23,358 bases of DNA from Candidatus Poseidonia sp. (GTDB lineage Archaea; Thermoplasmatota; Poseidoniia; Poseidoniales; Poseidoniaceae), in contig JALRLQ010000021.1 in assembly GCA_023254365.1 (NCBI GenBank), positions 1 through 23,358 on the forward strand, written 5' to 3'. Positions within the stretch are counted from its first letter, which is position 1; each line of letters starts with the position of its first letter. This document shows, one piece after another, positions 7,546 to 14,824 of this stretch. The position numbers and the translations under genes were made by a program. Below the pieces are notes generated by a model that was not told the origin of the DNA, did no database searches, and worked only from the letters and a program-made list of their open reading frames with translations.

Positions 7546-7569
7546 GCGTGTCGTCGGGTTTTGACCTTC

Positions 7570-8325
7570 ATGACCCTACAGGTAGAGTGGAGAAACGGGT
7601 GCACCTCTCTTCCAGCCTCCGCCACCGTCGTTGTGGCGTTTCCAGGTGTTGGAAACCTTGGGAAAGTCGCCGTAGAGTCGATCAGAGACTTGAACGAAAC
7701 CACGGAAGTTGCCCGGCTTCACGTCATCGGCCTTCCCCCTCATGCCGACCTGGATGAAGATGGGTTGCTTTCACCACCGCACCTTTCGTTGTGCCTCAGT
7801 CACACGGCGTCAGGTTCGCCGGTCCTCTCGTTGACAGGAAAAACACAGCCGAATGAATCTGCGTTGCAATCTCAAGCAGCGAGAGAAGTGTTGTCGTTCT
7901 TCAGGGAACACGGCGTTGAAACCCTCCTTGTTTTGGCCGGCATGAGGGCTGAGGCGGAACGAAAAGAGACCTTTGCCGTCGCCAGTTCTGCCTCCTATCG
8001 AATCGATATGGAGGCCATGGGCGTTGACGTTCGAAGGGACGAACCAAAAGACGGCGCCATCGGCTTGGGTTCGTTGTTGGCATCCATGGCCCCTCTTTAC
8101 GAGATCAACGGGGCGTGCATCATCGGTACAACGGTCGGCTCAAGCGGTGATGTGTTGGGCTCGAAGCGAATGGTTGAGCACTTGAATCAGTGGTTCAACT
8201 ACGGCCTGAATGTACCAACGAAGGGAGACGAATGGCTCATGGAGAAATTGAACGCCATGGCACCGAAGGTAAGAGAAGACCTCGTCGGCGAGATGACGGC
8301 CTCCCATGATGCGTTCTATATGTGA
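7570..8325 (+). CDS. PAC2 family protein (proteasome assembly chaperone-like, ATP-grasp neighbour family)
   Basis: The protein has 251 residues from ATG 7570. It shows the PAC2 features: a hydrophobic strand with a glycine turn (VVVAFPGVGNLGKVAVESI), then LHVIGLPPHADLDEDGL, LLVLAGMRAEAERKE and the Gly-rich INGACIIGTTVG. Archaeal PAC2 proteins resemble eukaryotic proteasome assembly chaperone 2 and often sit directly after nop10, as here. An in-frame TTG at 7561 would add three residues. I prefer the ATG because the upstream TATA element is spaced for it and no Shine-Dalgarno is visible. The gene ends 17 bp before the 3' end of the convergent tRNA. The biochemical function in archaea is not settled. 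Confidence 0.85.
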   Translation: MTLQVEWRNGCTSLPASATVVVAFPGVGNLGKVAVESIRDLNETTEVARLHVIGLPPHADLDEDGLLSPPHLSLCLSHTASGSPVLSLTGKTQPNESALQSQAAREVLSFFREHGVETLLVLAGMRAEAERKETFAVASSASYRIDMEAMGVDVRRDEPKDGAIGLGSLLASMAPLYEINGACIIGTTVGSSGDVLGSKRMVEHLNQWFNYGLNVPTKGDEWLMEKLNAMAPKVREDLVGEMTASHDAFYM

Positions 8326-8342
8326 TGCAACGGGTGTGAGAG

Positions 8343-8425
8343 CGCCGAGAGAGGGATTTGAACCCCCGCGTCCAAGGGACAGTGGATTTCGAATCCACCG
8401 CAATACCGGGCTATGCGACCTCGGC
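8343..8425 (-). tRNA. tRNA-Ser (anticodon CGA)
   Basis: The minus strand folds into a class II tRNA. The acceptor GCCGAGG pairs with TCTCGGC, including one G-U, and the discriminator is G. The D stem is GCA/TGC with GG in the loop. The anticodon stem GTGGA/TCCAC encloses TTCGAAA, giving anticodon CGA, which reads UCG. The long variable arm GTCC-CTT-GGAC is typical of tRNA-Ser. The T arm has GGGGG, loop TTCAAAT and CCCTC. No intron is present and CCA is not encoded. A TATA-like sequence is centred about 30 nt upstream of the 5' end. The gene lies tail to tail with the PAC2 gene. Confidence 0.95.
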
Positions 8426-8450
8426 TCTGCCATGGCGCTTCTGCGCGACG

Positions 8451-8460
8451 GTCATAAGCA
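8451..8460. promoter_or_regulatory. Shared bidirectional TATA-like element between tRNA-Ser and the ubiquitin-like gene
   Basis: GTCATAAGCA on the plus strand reads TGCTTATGAC on the minus strand, so AT-rich TATA-like cores exist both ways. The centre lies about 26 nt before the ATG at 8481 and about 30 nt before the tRNA 5' end at 8425. It is the only AT-rich stretch in the 55-bp gap, so it probably serves both directions. The match to consensus is modest. Confidence 0.4.
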
Positions 8461-8480
8461 TGATGTTTCATGGATGTGCC

Positions 8481-8681
8481 ATGGAAGTACGGTTTTCTGA
8501 CGGGGAGCACGAGCACACGGCAGAGGTGTCCCCCGGCTCAACGGTTCGCGAAGCCCTCCTCAACGCAGGCCTTCTGCCGTCCATGGTCATCGTCAGCCAT
8601 GAAGGAACCGTTTTGCCCCATTCAACGTCGTTGAACGATAGCGTGACATTGCGGGTCACCACGATTTCCTCAGGCGGTTGA
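8481..8681 (+). CDS. Small ubiquitin-like beta-grasp protein ending in Gly-Gly (SAMP/Urm1/ThiS type)
   Basis: The protein has 66 residues, starting MEVRFSDGEHEHTAEV and ending LRVTTISSGG. The layout of alternating strands, a helix containing STVREALLNAGL, the conserved VIVSHEGTVLP hairpin and the terminal Gly-Gly match archaeal ubiquitin-like modifiers (SAMP2/Urm1 and ThiS/MoaD). These are activated by an E1-like enzyme at the C-terminal glycine to modify proteins or carry sulfur for tRNA thiolation or cofactors. In-frame ATGs at 8460 and 8463 would add six or seven residues; 8481 gives the family N-terminus and fits a leaderless transcript from the TATA-like element. The 3' end overlaps the convergent nuclease gene by 12 bp. 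No E1 gene is visible here. Confidence 0.8.
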   Translation: MEVRFSDGEHEHTAEVSPGSTVREALLNAGLLPSMVIVSHEGTVLPHSTSLNDSVTLRVTTISSGG

Positions 8682-10523
8682 ACGGTCAACGCGCTCGGCA
8701 ATGTGCAGCCGTGAATTTCGGGTGTATTCACCCTTGACTTCCTTTGCCCAAGCATCGAGGCCAAGGTTCGCCACAACCACGGTATCGCCGGCTTCCACCA
8801 TCTCATATTGTGGGTTCCAATCGTCCGCCCAGCCTTCGATTTTCATCGCTCCTGTGCCGTCCATGACCATCATGCCTCGACGTGACCATCGATGGCCTCC
8901 TTTTCCAACACCGCTTTTTTCGTAGGTGTAGACCACGACCCCTGCCACGTTGTGTTTCGCTTGCACGTCAAACAAATCGCTGGTGACGATGCTCGGGTCG
9001 GTGTCTTCAACCAACCGTGTAAACGGGTCCATCTTGAGAACAATCTCGCCTTTCCAGTTGACGGTAAACACTGCGTCGACGACCAAAACCGCCTTGCCTC
9101 GGACGAGCTCAACATCAACGGTGGGCCCACCTTCGCTGTGCTCCGTCGCCACCACCTGAACGAAGGCCGTGTTCGTTCCTTGCTTGAGGGTCATCGTTCG
9201 AGCACGTTTTTCTGATTCATACCCGACATCGAACAGCGTGCCCCGGGTCGTGATCCGTGGATTTAACGAACTCAAGGACTGAAGCGGCGTTCGTTGACTG
9301 GCACCGGGGAGTTGGTACATCGAAGGAACCGTAGGTTCGCCTGAGGCATCCCCTCCCGGACACACCGCTCGCCAGTCGCAACGCTCACATCGAACCGTTT
9401 CAGGTGGGTCGGTTGGCTGTCCGCCGGGATGGTAACCTCGCATAGGAAGCGGCTCTGGAGGGCAATCGCCGATACTCGGCGTGCTTTCACGCAACCGTTT
9501 CCACATCGCTTCCATCTCCTCTTCAATTTGAGCGATCTCGTCTTTGTTCGGCACGGGAATGGATTTCACACTTGGATGGCCGAGGTACCAAATGTCCAAC
9601 TCCGCGACTTCTTCTTGGCGCTGATGTGTCACGTACCACAACATGGCATAAGCTCGCATTTGGTCAACGTAATCGCCTGAACGATCCCCTGCACCGACAC
9701 TCGCTTTGATGTCAACAATTCGAGGTCGTCCAGTCCAGCGGTAGACCAAGTCGTATTCGCCTTGGAACCAATGGTCAGGATGAACAGCGTTCATGGTAAA
9801 TTTTGGAGCATCCGGGTCCACAAACCACGGTCGTGCGAGTTCCCATGCCTCTGCACATGTGATGTCGCCTGAACCCGCAAATGGATGCTCGCCAGCAAAA
9901 TCGACATGAGGAAAGCCATCGGGTGCAGGCCAGGTACCTCGCTTGCCCCGTCGCCATGCTTCCGCGTTGGGCCCCCCATTTTCCTCAAAGCAACGTTCAA
10001 CTTCGTTGATGTGGAACATGGCCCCGTTCGCAAGCATCTCATAGCAAACATCCTCGTCCACTTCGTCCCAACTCCCCGAACGCCGTTCGTCTTTTTCCCA
10101 TTCCGCTTTGGCCCTGCTCATCGCTCCGGGAAAATGCGCTCTGCAGCGACCGATGACCCACTGTTCGAGATCGTCAATGGTCTGTGGACGCTCATGCGGC
10201 TGGAGGGGCAGCAAACGTTGGGCAGGCCACGTCCGTTCGTTTGGGTCTTCAGGAACACCGTCGTCGGAATAGGGGCTTGGGCCCAAAACGTCGGCCGGTG
10301 CATTGACCATCACCAGACTCGGGGAATCCATCAACACCCTGCACAACGCTTCTTCAACCGCACGACCGACATAGAGCACCGGAATTTGCTCCATCTTGAA
10401 GCGATAGACCTTCTCGTAGAACCATCGGCGTGGGCAGGCTCGGAATTGATTGGCCTGACTGGCAGAAAGGCGGTTGTACTGGCCCACGTTGTCGGCGGCT
10501 GGGTCTGCTGCTCGAACGGGCAT
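8670..10523 (-). CDS. Fe-S PD-(D/E)XK nuclease fused to C-terminal OB-like domain, paralog B
   Basis: The protein has 617 residues. The N-terminal two thirds is a RecB/Cas4-type nuclease. LSASQANQFRACPRRW gives Cys30, GEYDLV gives the motif II acidic residues (Glu256, Asp258), IVDIKA gives Asp271-x-Lys273 and QMRAY gives the QxxxY motif (Gln288, Tyr292). Cys379, Cys382 and Cys388 (RCERCDWRAVC) complete the four cysteines expected of a [4Fe-4S] nuclease. Residues about 425-617 are beta-rich and look OB-like. A TTG at 10553 could extend the protein, but ATG 10523 starts MPV and places LSAS at residue 19, exactly as in the upstream paralog. It follows that paralog by 51 bp. No helicase motifs are present, unlike Dna2 or AddB. 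The substrate is unknown. Confidence 0.8.
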   Translation of the reverse strand: MPVRAADPAADNVGQYNRLSASQANQFRACPRRWFYEKVYRFKMEQIPVLYVGRAVEEALCRVLMDSPSLVMVNAPADVLGPSPYSDDGVPEDPNERTWPAQRLLPLQPHERPQTIDDLEQWVIGRCRAHFPGAMSRAKAEWEKDERRSGSWDEVDEDVCYEMLANGAMFHINEVERCFEENGGPNAEAWRRGKRGTWPAPDGFPHVDFAGEHPFAGSGDITCAEAWELARPWFVDPDAPKFTMNAVHPDHWFQGEYDLVYRWTGRPRIVDIKASVGAGDRSGDYVDQMRAYAMLWYVTHQRQEEVAELDIWYLGHPSVKSIPVPNKDEIAQIEEEMEAMWKRLRESTPSIGDCPPEPLPMRGYHPGGQPTDPPETVRCERCDWRAVCPGGDASGEPTVPSMYQLPGASQRTPLQSLSSLNPRITTRGTLFDVGYESEKRARTMTLKQGTNTAFVQVVATEHSEGGPTVDVELVRGKAVLVVDAVFTVNWKGEIVLKMDPFTRLVEDTDPSIVTSDLFDVQAKHNVAGVVVYTYEKSGVGKGGHRWSRRGMMVMDGTGAMKIEGWADDWNPQYEMVEAGDTVVVANLGLDAWAKEVKGEYTRNSRLHIAERVDRSTA

Positions 10524-10574
10524 GTGGGTTGGACACAATTCACCCCTTTTCAAGGCTCACAAAGGAGGGGATGG

Positions 10575-12323
10575 TCACCGTTGAAGCGACCCTTCAATCC
10601 GAGTTTTACGGTTGTCAATGCGCAATTGCAACACGCCTGAACGCCAGCCGATTTCAACGCCGGTCATCGCAAGAGGTGCCCCCGGCCTTAATTCGAGGAG
10701 CCGTTGATTGATGCTCGAACCAAAGGCTACGACCTCGGCAACGGCGTCACCGTCCCACAACATCAAGGAAAGCATGGTCCAAGGTTTTCCATCCACTCGG
10801 ACGCCAGACCGTTGGCCAATGGACAACACGTGACCGATGACGTTGGCCCTCGTTCGCAGCAACCCGAGACGGGTGAAGACCGTGCCCTCTGGAATCTTCT
10901 CCTCCTCGTTTGTAGGCAACACCGAGGAACGGGCATCAAGATACAACCTTGGCTGGTCACGCCAAACACCGGGAAGTGCATCCAGCAGAACGATTTCGCG
11001 TTCGTTGTAATCGTGCAATTGTTGGAACGCGCCGGGTTCGCTTTCCTCGACGGTGATGTGTTGGGATCCAACAACCAACACGGCACCCAAGACCGGCTCC
11101 CCGAAGTGGTTTGGCATCGGACCCCACACGCCCGTAAGCCGTCCTTTCACAGCGACTCGACCCTGAATGGATTCAAGCGTTTGATATGGTGAGCGAGTGC
11201 TTACTTTGGGAACAGAAGTGACCCATTGAAGGTAATCCGGTGCCTTCCAATCGCCGTTTTCATCGCGCGAAACCGAACACCAGTTGCATCCTGCTGCTGA
11301 ACCATCGCAGGCATCTTCCGGACCTTCGGGGAAGACCAAGACGCCTTCGGCCATGGTTTGCATTTGATGGTGAACCTCGCCGTAGGTGATCGTGAGATGT
11401 TCGAGTTCTTCTCGCGTGGGCACATCGTACGCCACCCGCTGAGCATTCTGAAGATACCACCCCTCCATCCCCACAGCGGTGGCTTGGTCGTGGGTCGCCC
11501 ACCAAAGCCAAGCGTAGAAGCGAAGTTGGTGTTCAAGGGAGGATGCGAACACCGAATCGGAGGTCCCAGATTTGATGTCAACCACGCGAACGGCACCGTC
11601 CCAACGGAGCACCAAATCAAGCTCTCCCGACGCCCATCCGTCCGGATGATAGAGACGCTGTGGTTGATGCACTCGTGGGTCTTTGAACCACGGACGAGCG
11701 CATTCCCAAGCCTCGTTCCATCGTAGAGGTTCTCCGGCAGGCCTCCATTCCGGCGGCGCATGGAGCGGCCAACGGCGCAACTCAACATCCGGGACCTTTT
11801 CGGGAAGCGGGAACACGGGCGTGGCCGACCACCTCGGTGCAGGAACTTCAAACGGCTCCTCGCCATTTCGAAGCGCATCCAACCACGGCCCACCTCCCGC
11901 ATCAAAACAGGCTTGGACTTCGCTCAGATACATCTCCAGTCCGCCCTCCAGGCGTTGAACAAACACATCGATACCGAGTGTATCCCATGCGGCATCCTCC
12001 ACCTTCCACAGGCTGTTTTCCCACGTGTTCTTGCCTTCCAACATCGCTTTTTCCGCCAGGTGAGACAGGGGTTCTAAGGCCCATGACCGAAGTTCCTCAA
12101 TGCTTTCAATGTCCGCAGGAGGATGGTGCATGAGCAGTTCACAGAACGCCTCTTCGAGAACGATGCCGAGAATTTGCGACGGGCGAGTTGGCCCCTGCAT
12201 ACCGCCTTGATAGTTCAACAACCATTGGCGTGGACAGCGCAAAAAGGTCGTGAGGGCACTGGCGGATAAACGCCCTCGTGAACGCCCCATCGGGCCACCT
12301 CGAGGAGGCAAGCCTACAGGCAT
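10575..12323 (-). CDS. Fe-S PD-(D/E)XK nuclease fused to RPA-like OB fold, paralog A
   Basis: The protein has 582 residues and shares its architecture with the gene downstream. The nuclease elements are RLSASALTTFLRCPRQW (Cys30), GELDLV (Glu234, Asp236), VRVVDIKS (Asp249-x-Lys251) and QLRFY (Gln266, Tyr270). Cys339, Cys346 and Cys349 supply the other Fe-S ligands, with a different spacing (C-x6-C-x2-C) from the paralog. Residues about 492-577 resemble an RPA-type OB fold (VIGHVLSIGQRSG, then DGKPWTMLSLMLWDGD and GVLQLRIDNRKTRI), implying single-stranded DNA binding. GGAGG lies 7 nt before the ATG at 12323, fixing the start. It follows rli by 36 bp, so it is probably in the same transcript. 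Activity as a repair nuclease is inferred. Confidence 0.82.
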   Translation of the reverse strand: MPVGLPPRGGPMGRSRGRLSASALTTFLRCPRQWLLNYQGGMQGPTRPSQILGIVLEEAFCELLMHHPPADIESIEELRSWALEPLSHLAEKAMLEGKNTWENSLWKVEDAAWDTLGIDVFVQRLEGGLEMYLSEVQACFDAGGGPWLDALRNGEEPFEVPAPRWSATPVFPLPEKVPDVELRRWPLHAPPEWRPAGEPLRWNEAWECARPWFKDPRVHQPQRLYHPDGWASGELDLVLRWDGAVRVVDIKSGTSDSVFASSLEHQLRFYAWLWWATHDQATAVGMEGWYLQNAQRVAYDVPTREELEHLTITYGEVHHQMQTMAEGVLVFPEGPEDACDGSAAGCNWCSVSRDENGDWKAPDYLQWVTSVPKVSTRSPYQTLESIQGRVAVKGRLTGVWGPMPNHFGEPVLGAVLVVGSQHITVEESEPGAFQQLHDYNEREIVLLDALPGVWRDQPRLYLDARSSVLPTNEEEKIPEGTVFTRLGLLRTRANVIGHVLSIGQRSGVRVDGKPWTMLSLMLWDGDAVAEVVAFGSSINQRLLELRPGAPLAMTGVEIGWRSGVLQLRIDNRKTRIEGSLQR

Positions 12324-12359
12324 TGACGAGCCTCCAGTTCCCTCTTCTCCGGGTCGGTG

Positions 12360-14138
12360 TCAAGCGTCATAGGAATAATAGTCACCACTGCTGCGTTGTT
12401 CTCGGTCTTTTCGGCTTTCGCCTTTGTTGATACGGGGACGCCGTGAATCATGATCTCGGCGGAAGGTCACGTCCACACCGGCCAAAAATTGGTTCATTCC
12501 TTTGCGCAGGTTGAACGGTCCGGTTGCATGACCGTGGACGCCACCTTCACCTTCAAACACGAGCAAGGAGTCCGAAACGATATCGATGAAATAGACGTCG
12601 TGGTCGATGACAAAAGCCGATTTCTCGTTCGCTTCCATCGTGCGACGAATGGCTTTGGCTGCCTCCATTCGAGCATTGGCATCCAAATGAGCCGAAGGTT
12701 CGTCAAGCAGGTACAAATCTGCATCTCTTCCCAAGCACAAGGCAATGGAAACCGCCTGGCGTTCACCACCAGACAACTTCTTCACGCGTTTTGGAAGCAA
12801 TTGGTCGATGCCCAAGGCTTTGATGACGTTCACATGGAACTCGCCGCTGCGCCATCTTGGGCCAAGTTCACTGTCGAGCCAGAGTTGGACGGAACCATCG
12901 ATATCAACATCGATGTGTTGTGGTTTGTACGAAATTGTCGCATCCGCCGTGACCCAGCCTTCGTCGTACTCGTGTTCGCCTGCAAGGATCTTGATCATGG
13001 TGGATTTCCCGGTTCCGTTGGCACCCACCACACCGACGACCTCGGACCGATGCACAGCTCCCTCGCCGGCCTTCAAGGTAAAGGAGCCCAATTGCTTGCT
13101 CAACTCGCCCCAACTCACCACGGGGGTGCCAATTTCAGCCGACCGGTCCTGGTGGCGAAGGAACTTGATGGGTTTGTCCCGAATTCGAACGTTCTCTTCG
13201 GGCAGGAAGCCATCGAGGTAGGAATTGATGGCTTGTCGAGTCGAACGGGCAGGTGTGAAGATGCCGAACGCTCCTTTCTTTCCGTACACGATGTGGACAA
13301 GGTCGGCCAACACGTCGAGCACAGCGAGGTCGTGTTCGATGACGATGACACGCTTCGTAGCTGAGAGTTCCTGAATGATGCGGACAATACGCAACCGTTC
13401 GTGAATATCGAGGTAAGAGGAGGGTTCGTCGAAGAAGTAGACGTCAACGTCCCTGAGAATCGTGGCACAAATAGCCATGCGTTGAAGTTCACCTCCCGAC
13501 AATTGCTGGACTTCTCGCTCCAACAGGTGATCGATACCCAAGGCCTCGGTCATTTCAGTCAACATGGAACGTTCGTCGACGCGGCTGAGCAAATCGTGAA
13601 CGGTCCCCTGGACACGTTTTGGCAAACGGTCCACGTTTTGTGGCTTCACCGCCACCTTGATGTCCCCTTTCTGAACGGCGATGAAAAAATCTCGAAGTTC
13701 CCCTTTGGGAAGCGAATCGATGACCTCATCCCAGACCGGTTCTTGGTTGAGCCAATCGCCCAAATTTGGAATCATCCGACCCGAAAGCGCACTGATAGCG
13801 GTCGATTTCCCCATGCCGTTCGGCCCCAAGATACCAACGACGCTCTCCTTGGATGGCGTGGGCAATCGAAAGAGGCGGAAGCCGTTCATGGAGTAACGAT
13901 GAATCATATCGGTTTCCAGTTCGCTGGGTAGATTTTCAATGATCAACGCATCGTGGGGGCACTTGTTGATGCAAATTCCACAACCGATGCAGAGGCTTTC
14001 AGAAATGTGAGGTTTGCCGGTACGTTCGTCCATAATGATGCATTCTTGCCCGTTGCGAACCGGTGGGCAATAGTCATGGCATTCATCGTTGCACTTCTTC
14101 GGTTGACAATTGTCTTCCTTCAGAACGGCAACACGCAT
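12360..14138 (-). CDS. rli: Ribosome recycling ATPase RLI/ABCE1
   Basis: The protein has 592 residues. The N-terminal Fe-S domain has Cys11, Cys16, Cys20, Cys24 and then Cys50, Cys53, Cys56, Cys60, binding two [4Fe-4S] clusters. NBD1 has GPNGMGKS (105-112), LSGGE (213-217) and DEPSSYLD (237-244). NBD2 has GANGTGKS (372-379), LSGGER (455-460) and DEPSAHLD (479-486). The twin-cassette arrangement without membrane segments is diagnostic of ABCE1, which splits ribosomal subunits with aPelota/aRF1. The C-terminus has a basic tail of about 30 residues (RRDHDSRRPRINKGESRKDR) ending in YYSYDA. GGTGAT precedes the ATG. An AAAATAGAA element about 33 nt upstream may be a second promoter after rpl10e. 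Confidence 0.97.
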   Translation of the reverse strand: MRVAVLKEDNCQPKKCNDECHDYCPPVRNGQECIIMDERTGKPHISESLCIGCGICINKCPHDALIIENLPSELETDMIHRYSMNGFRLFRLPTPSKESVVGILGPNGMGKSTAISALSGRMIPNLGDWLNQEPVWDEVIDSLPKGELRDFFIAVQKGDIKVAVKPQNVDRLPKRVQGTVHDLLSRVDERSMLTEMTEALGIDHLLEREVQQLSGGELQRMAICATILRDVDVYFFDEPSSYLDIHERLRIVRIIQELSATKRVIVIEHDLAVLDVLADLVHIVYGKKGAFGIFTPARSTRQAINSYLDGFLPEENVRIRDKPIKFLRHQDRSAEIGTPVVSWGELSKQLGSFTLKAGEGAVHRSEVVGVVGANGTGKSTMIKILAGEHEYDEGWVTADATISYKPQHIDVDIDGSVQLWLDSELGPRWRSGEFHVNVIKALGIDQLLPKRVKKLSGGERQAVSIALCLGRDADLYLLDEPSAHLDANARMEAAKAIRRTMEANEKSAFVIDHDVYFIDIVSDSLLVFEGEGGVHGHATGPFNLRKGMNQFLAGVDVTFRRDHDSRRPRINKGESRKDREQRSSGDYYSYDA

Positions 14139-14231
14139 GTCATCACCTGTCCGAGCCTCTCGTCTGTTCTATTTTGTTTCACCTACCAACCGGCAGGCAG
14201 AACCCGACGGTTGTGAAGGGTCTTGGTAGCC

Positions 14232-14771
14232 TCAAATGAGTCCCTTCAGGTGCTCGTGTCCACTGATGAGGCGGATGGTGCACGGGGTGGGGAACTTCAT
14301 GCTCGCCTTGCGAAGAGCATCTCGAGCGGTGAGGTAGTGTTGTGGATGAACTTGAATGGACAGGACTCGCTGACCTCGCCTGACGCGGGCAGCGGTTCCG
14401 ACGTTCTTTCCGAAAGCGCAGCGCATACCTTGCGAGACACGGTCAGCACCGGCACCGGTGGCCTGCTTGTTCTCACGGAGAACGTGATGCGGGAAGGTGT
14501 GGACGCGAAGTGCGTAGCCCTGGGGACCGGCTTGCTTACGGATGGTGGAGTTGGACACCACACGGGCTGCTTCAAGAGCAGTGTGTCGGATTTGCACGTC
14601 GTTATCGGCGCGCAACTCGAGCACGACAGGGAAGCCTCCCGTCTCAGCAGCCCTTCGGTTGCCGACGTGGAACTGGTGGATACGGTTGTTGGGCACACCA
14701 CCGATGTACTTGCGTCGGGTGTAGGCTGGGCCTTTCAAGCGGCGGTACATCACTGCGGGTTTTCGTGCCAT
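14232..14771 (-). CDS. rpl10e: Large ribosomal subunit protein uL16 (L10e)
   Basis: The protein has 179 residues beginning MARKPAVMYRRLKGPAYTRR and containing YIGGVPNNRI, ALEAARVVSNSTIRKQAG, LRVHTFPHHVLRENK and the GAGADRVSQGMRCAFGK loop. This is archaeal L10e, which lies near the A and P site tRNAs in the 50S subunit. The start is fixed by GGAGGGAG just upstream and by homology; an in-frame GTG further upstream would add 42 unrelated residues overlapping the divergent gene. A CATAAA TATA box is centred 40 nt before the ATG. rli follows 93 bp downstream on the same strand. Confidence 0.97.
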   Translation of the reverse strand: MARKPAVMYRRLKGPAYTRRKYIGGVPNNRIHQFHVGNRRAAETGGFPVVLELRADNDVQIRHTALEAARVVSNSTIRKQAGPQGYALRVHTFPHHVLRENKQATGAGADRVSQGMRCAFGKNVGTAARVRRGQRVLSIQVHPQHYLTARDALRKASMKFPTPCTIRLISGHEHLKGLI

Positions 14772-14806
14772 AGGTCTCCCTCCAAGCAACCCTGCGACCG
14801 ATGCTC

Positions 14807-14818
14807 CCTTTATGATAT
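14807..14818 (-). promoter_or_regulatory. TATA box for rpl10e (and probably the rli-nuclease genes)
   Basis: On the minus strand ATATCATAAAGG is centred about 40 nt before the rpl10e start. It predicts a transcript start near 14785 and a leader of about 13 nt holding GGAGGGAG. The same AT-rich block read on the plus strand (TTTATGATAT) may be a promoter for the divergent gene at 14825 or 14906. Confidence 0.5.
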
Positions 14819-14824
14819 CTCCGC

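Noticed and set aside
10524..10553. TTG start giving paralog B ten extra residues
   Set aside because: ATG 10523 aligns exactly with the N-terminus of paralog A (MPV start, LSAS at residue 19), and the extra residues have no counterpart.
9885..10640. A 251-codon open frame on the plus strand across the nuclease genes
   Set aside because: It lies opposite the catalytic region of paralog B and its start, without a recognisable domain or ribosome-binding site.
8670..12323. Cas4-like nucleases as part of a CRISPR system
   Set aside because: No repeat-spacer array and no other cas gene is visible anywhere in the window; the fused OB-like domains and the rli context also argue against it.
8670..12323. 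Nuclease-OB proteins as Dna2 homologs
   Set aside because: Dna2 carries a superfamily 1 helicase after the nuclease; no Walker A or other helicase motif is present in either protein.
12450..13364. A 304-codon open frame on the plus strand inside rli
   Set aside because: It is antisense to a fully conserved RLI sequence, has no family-like composition and no start signals; it follows from codon bias of the real gene.
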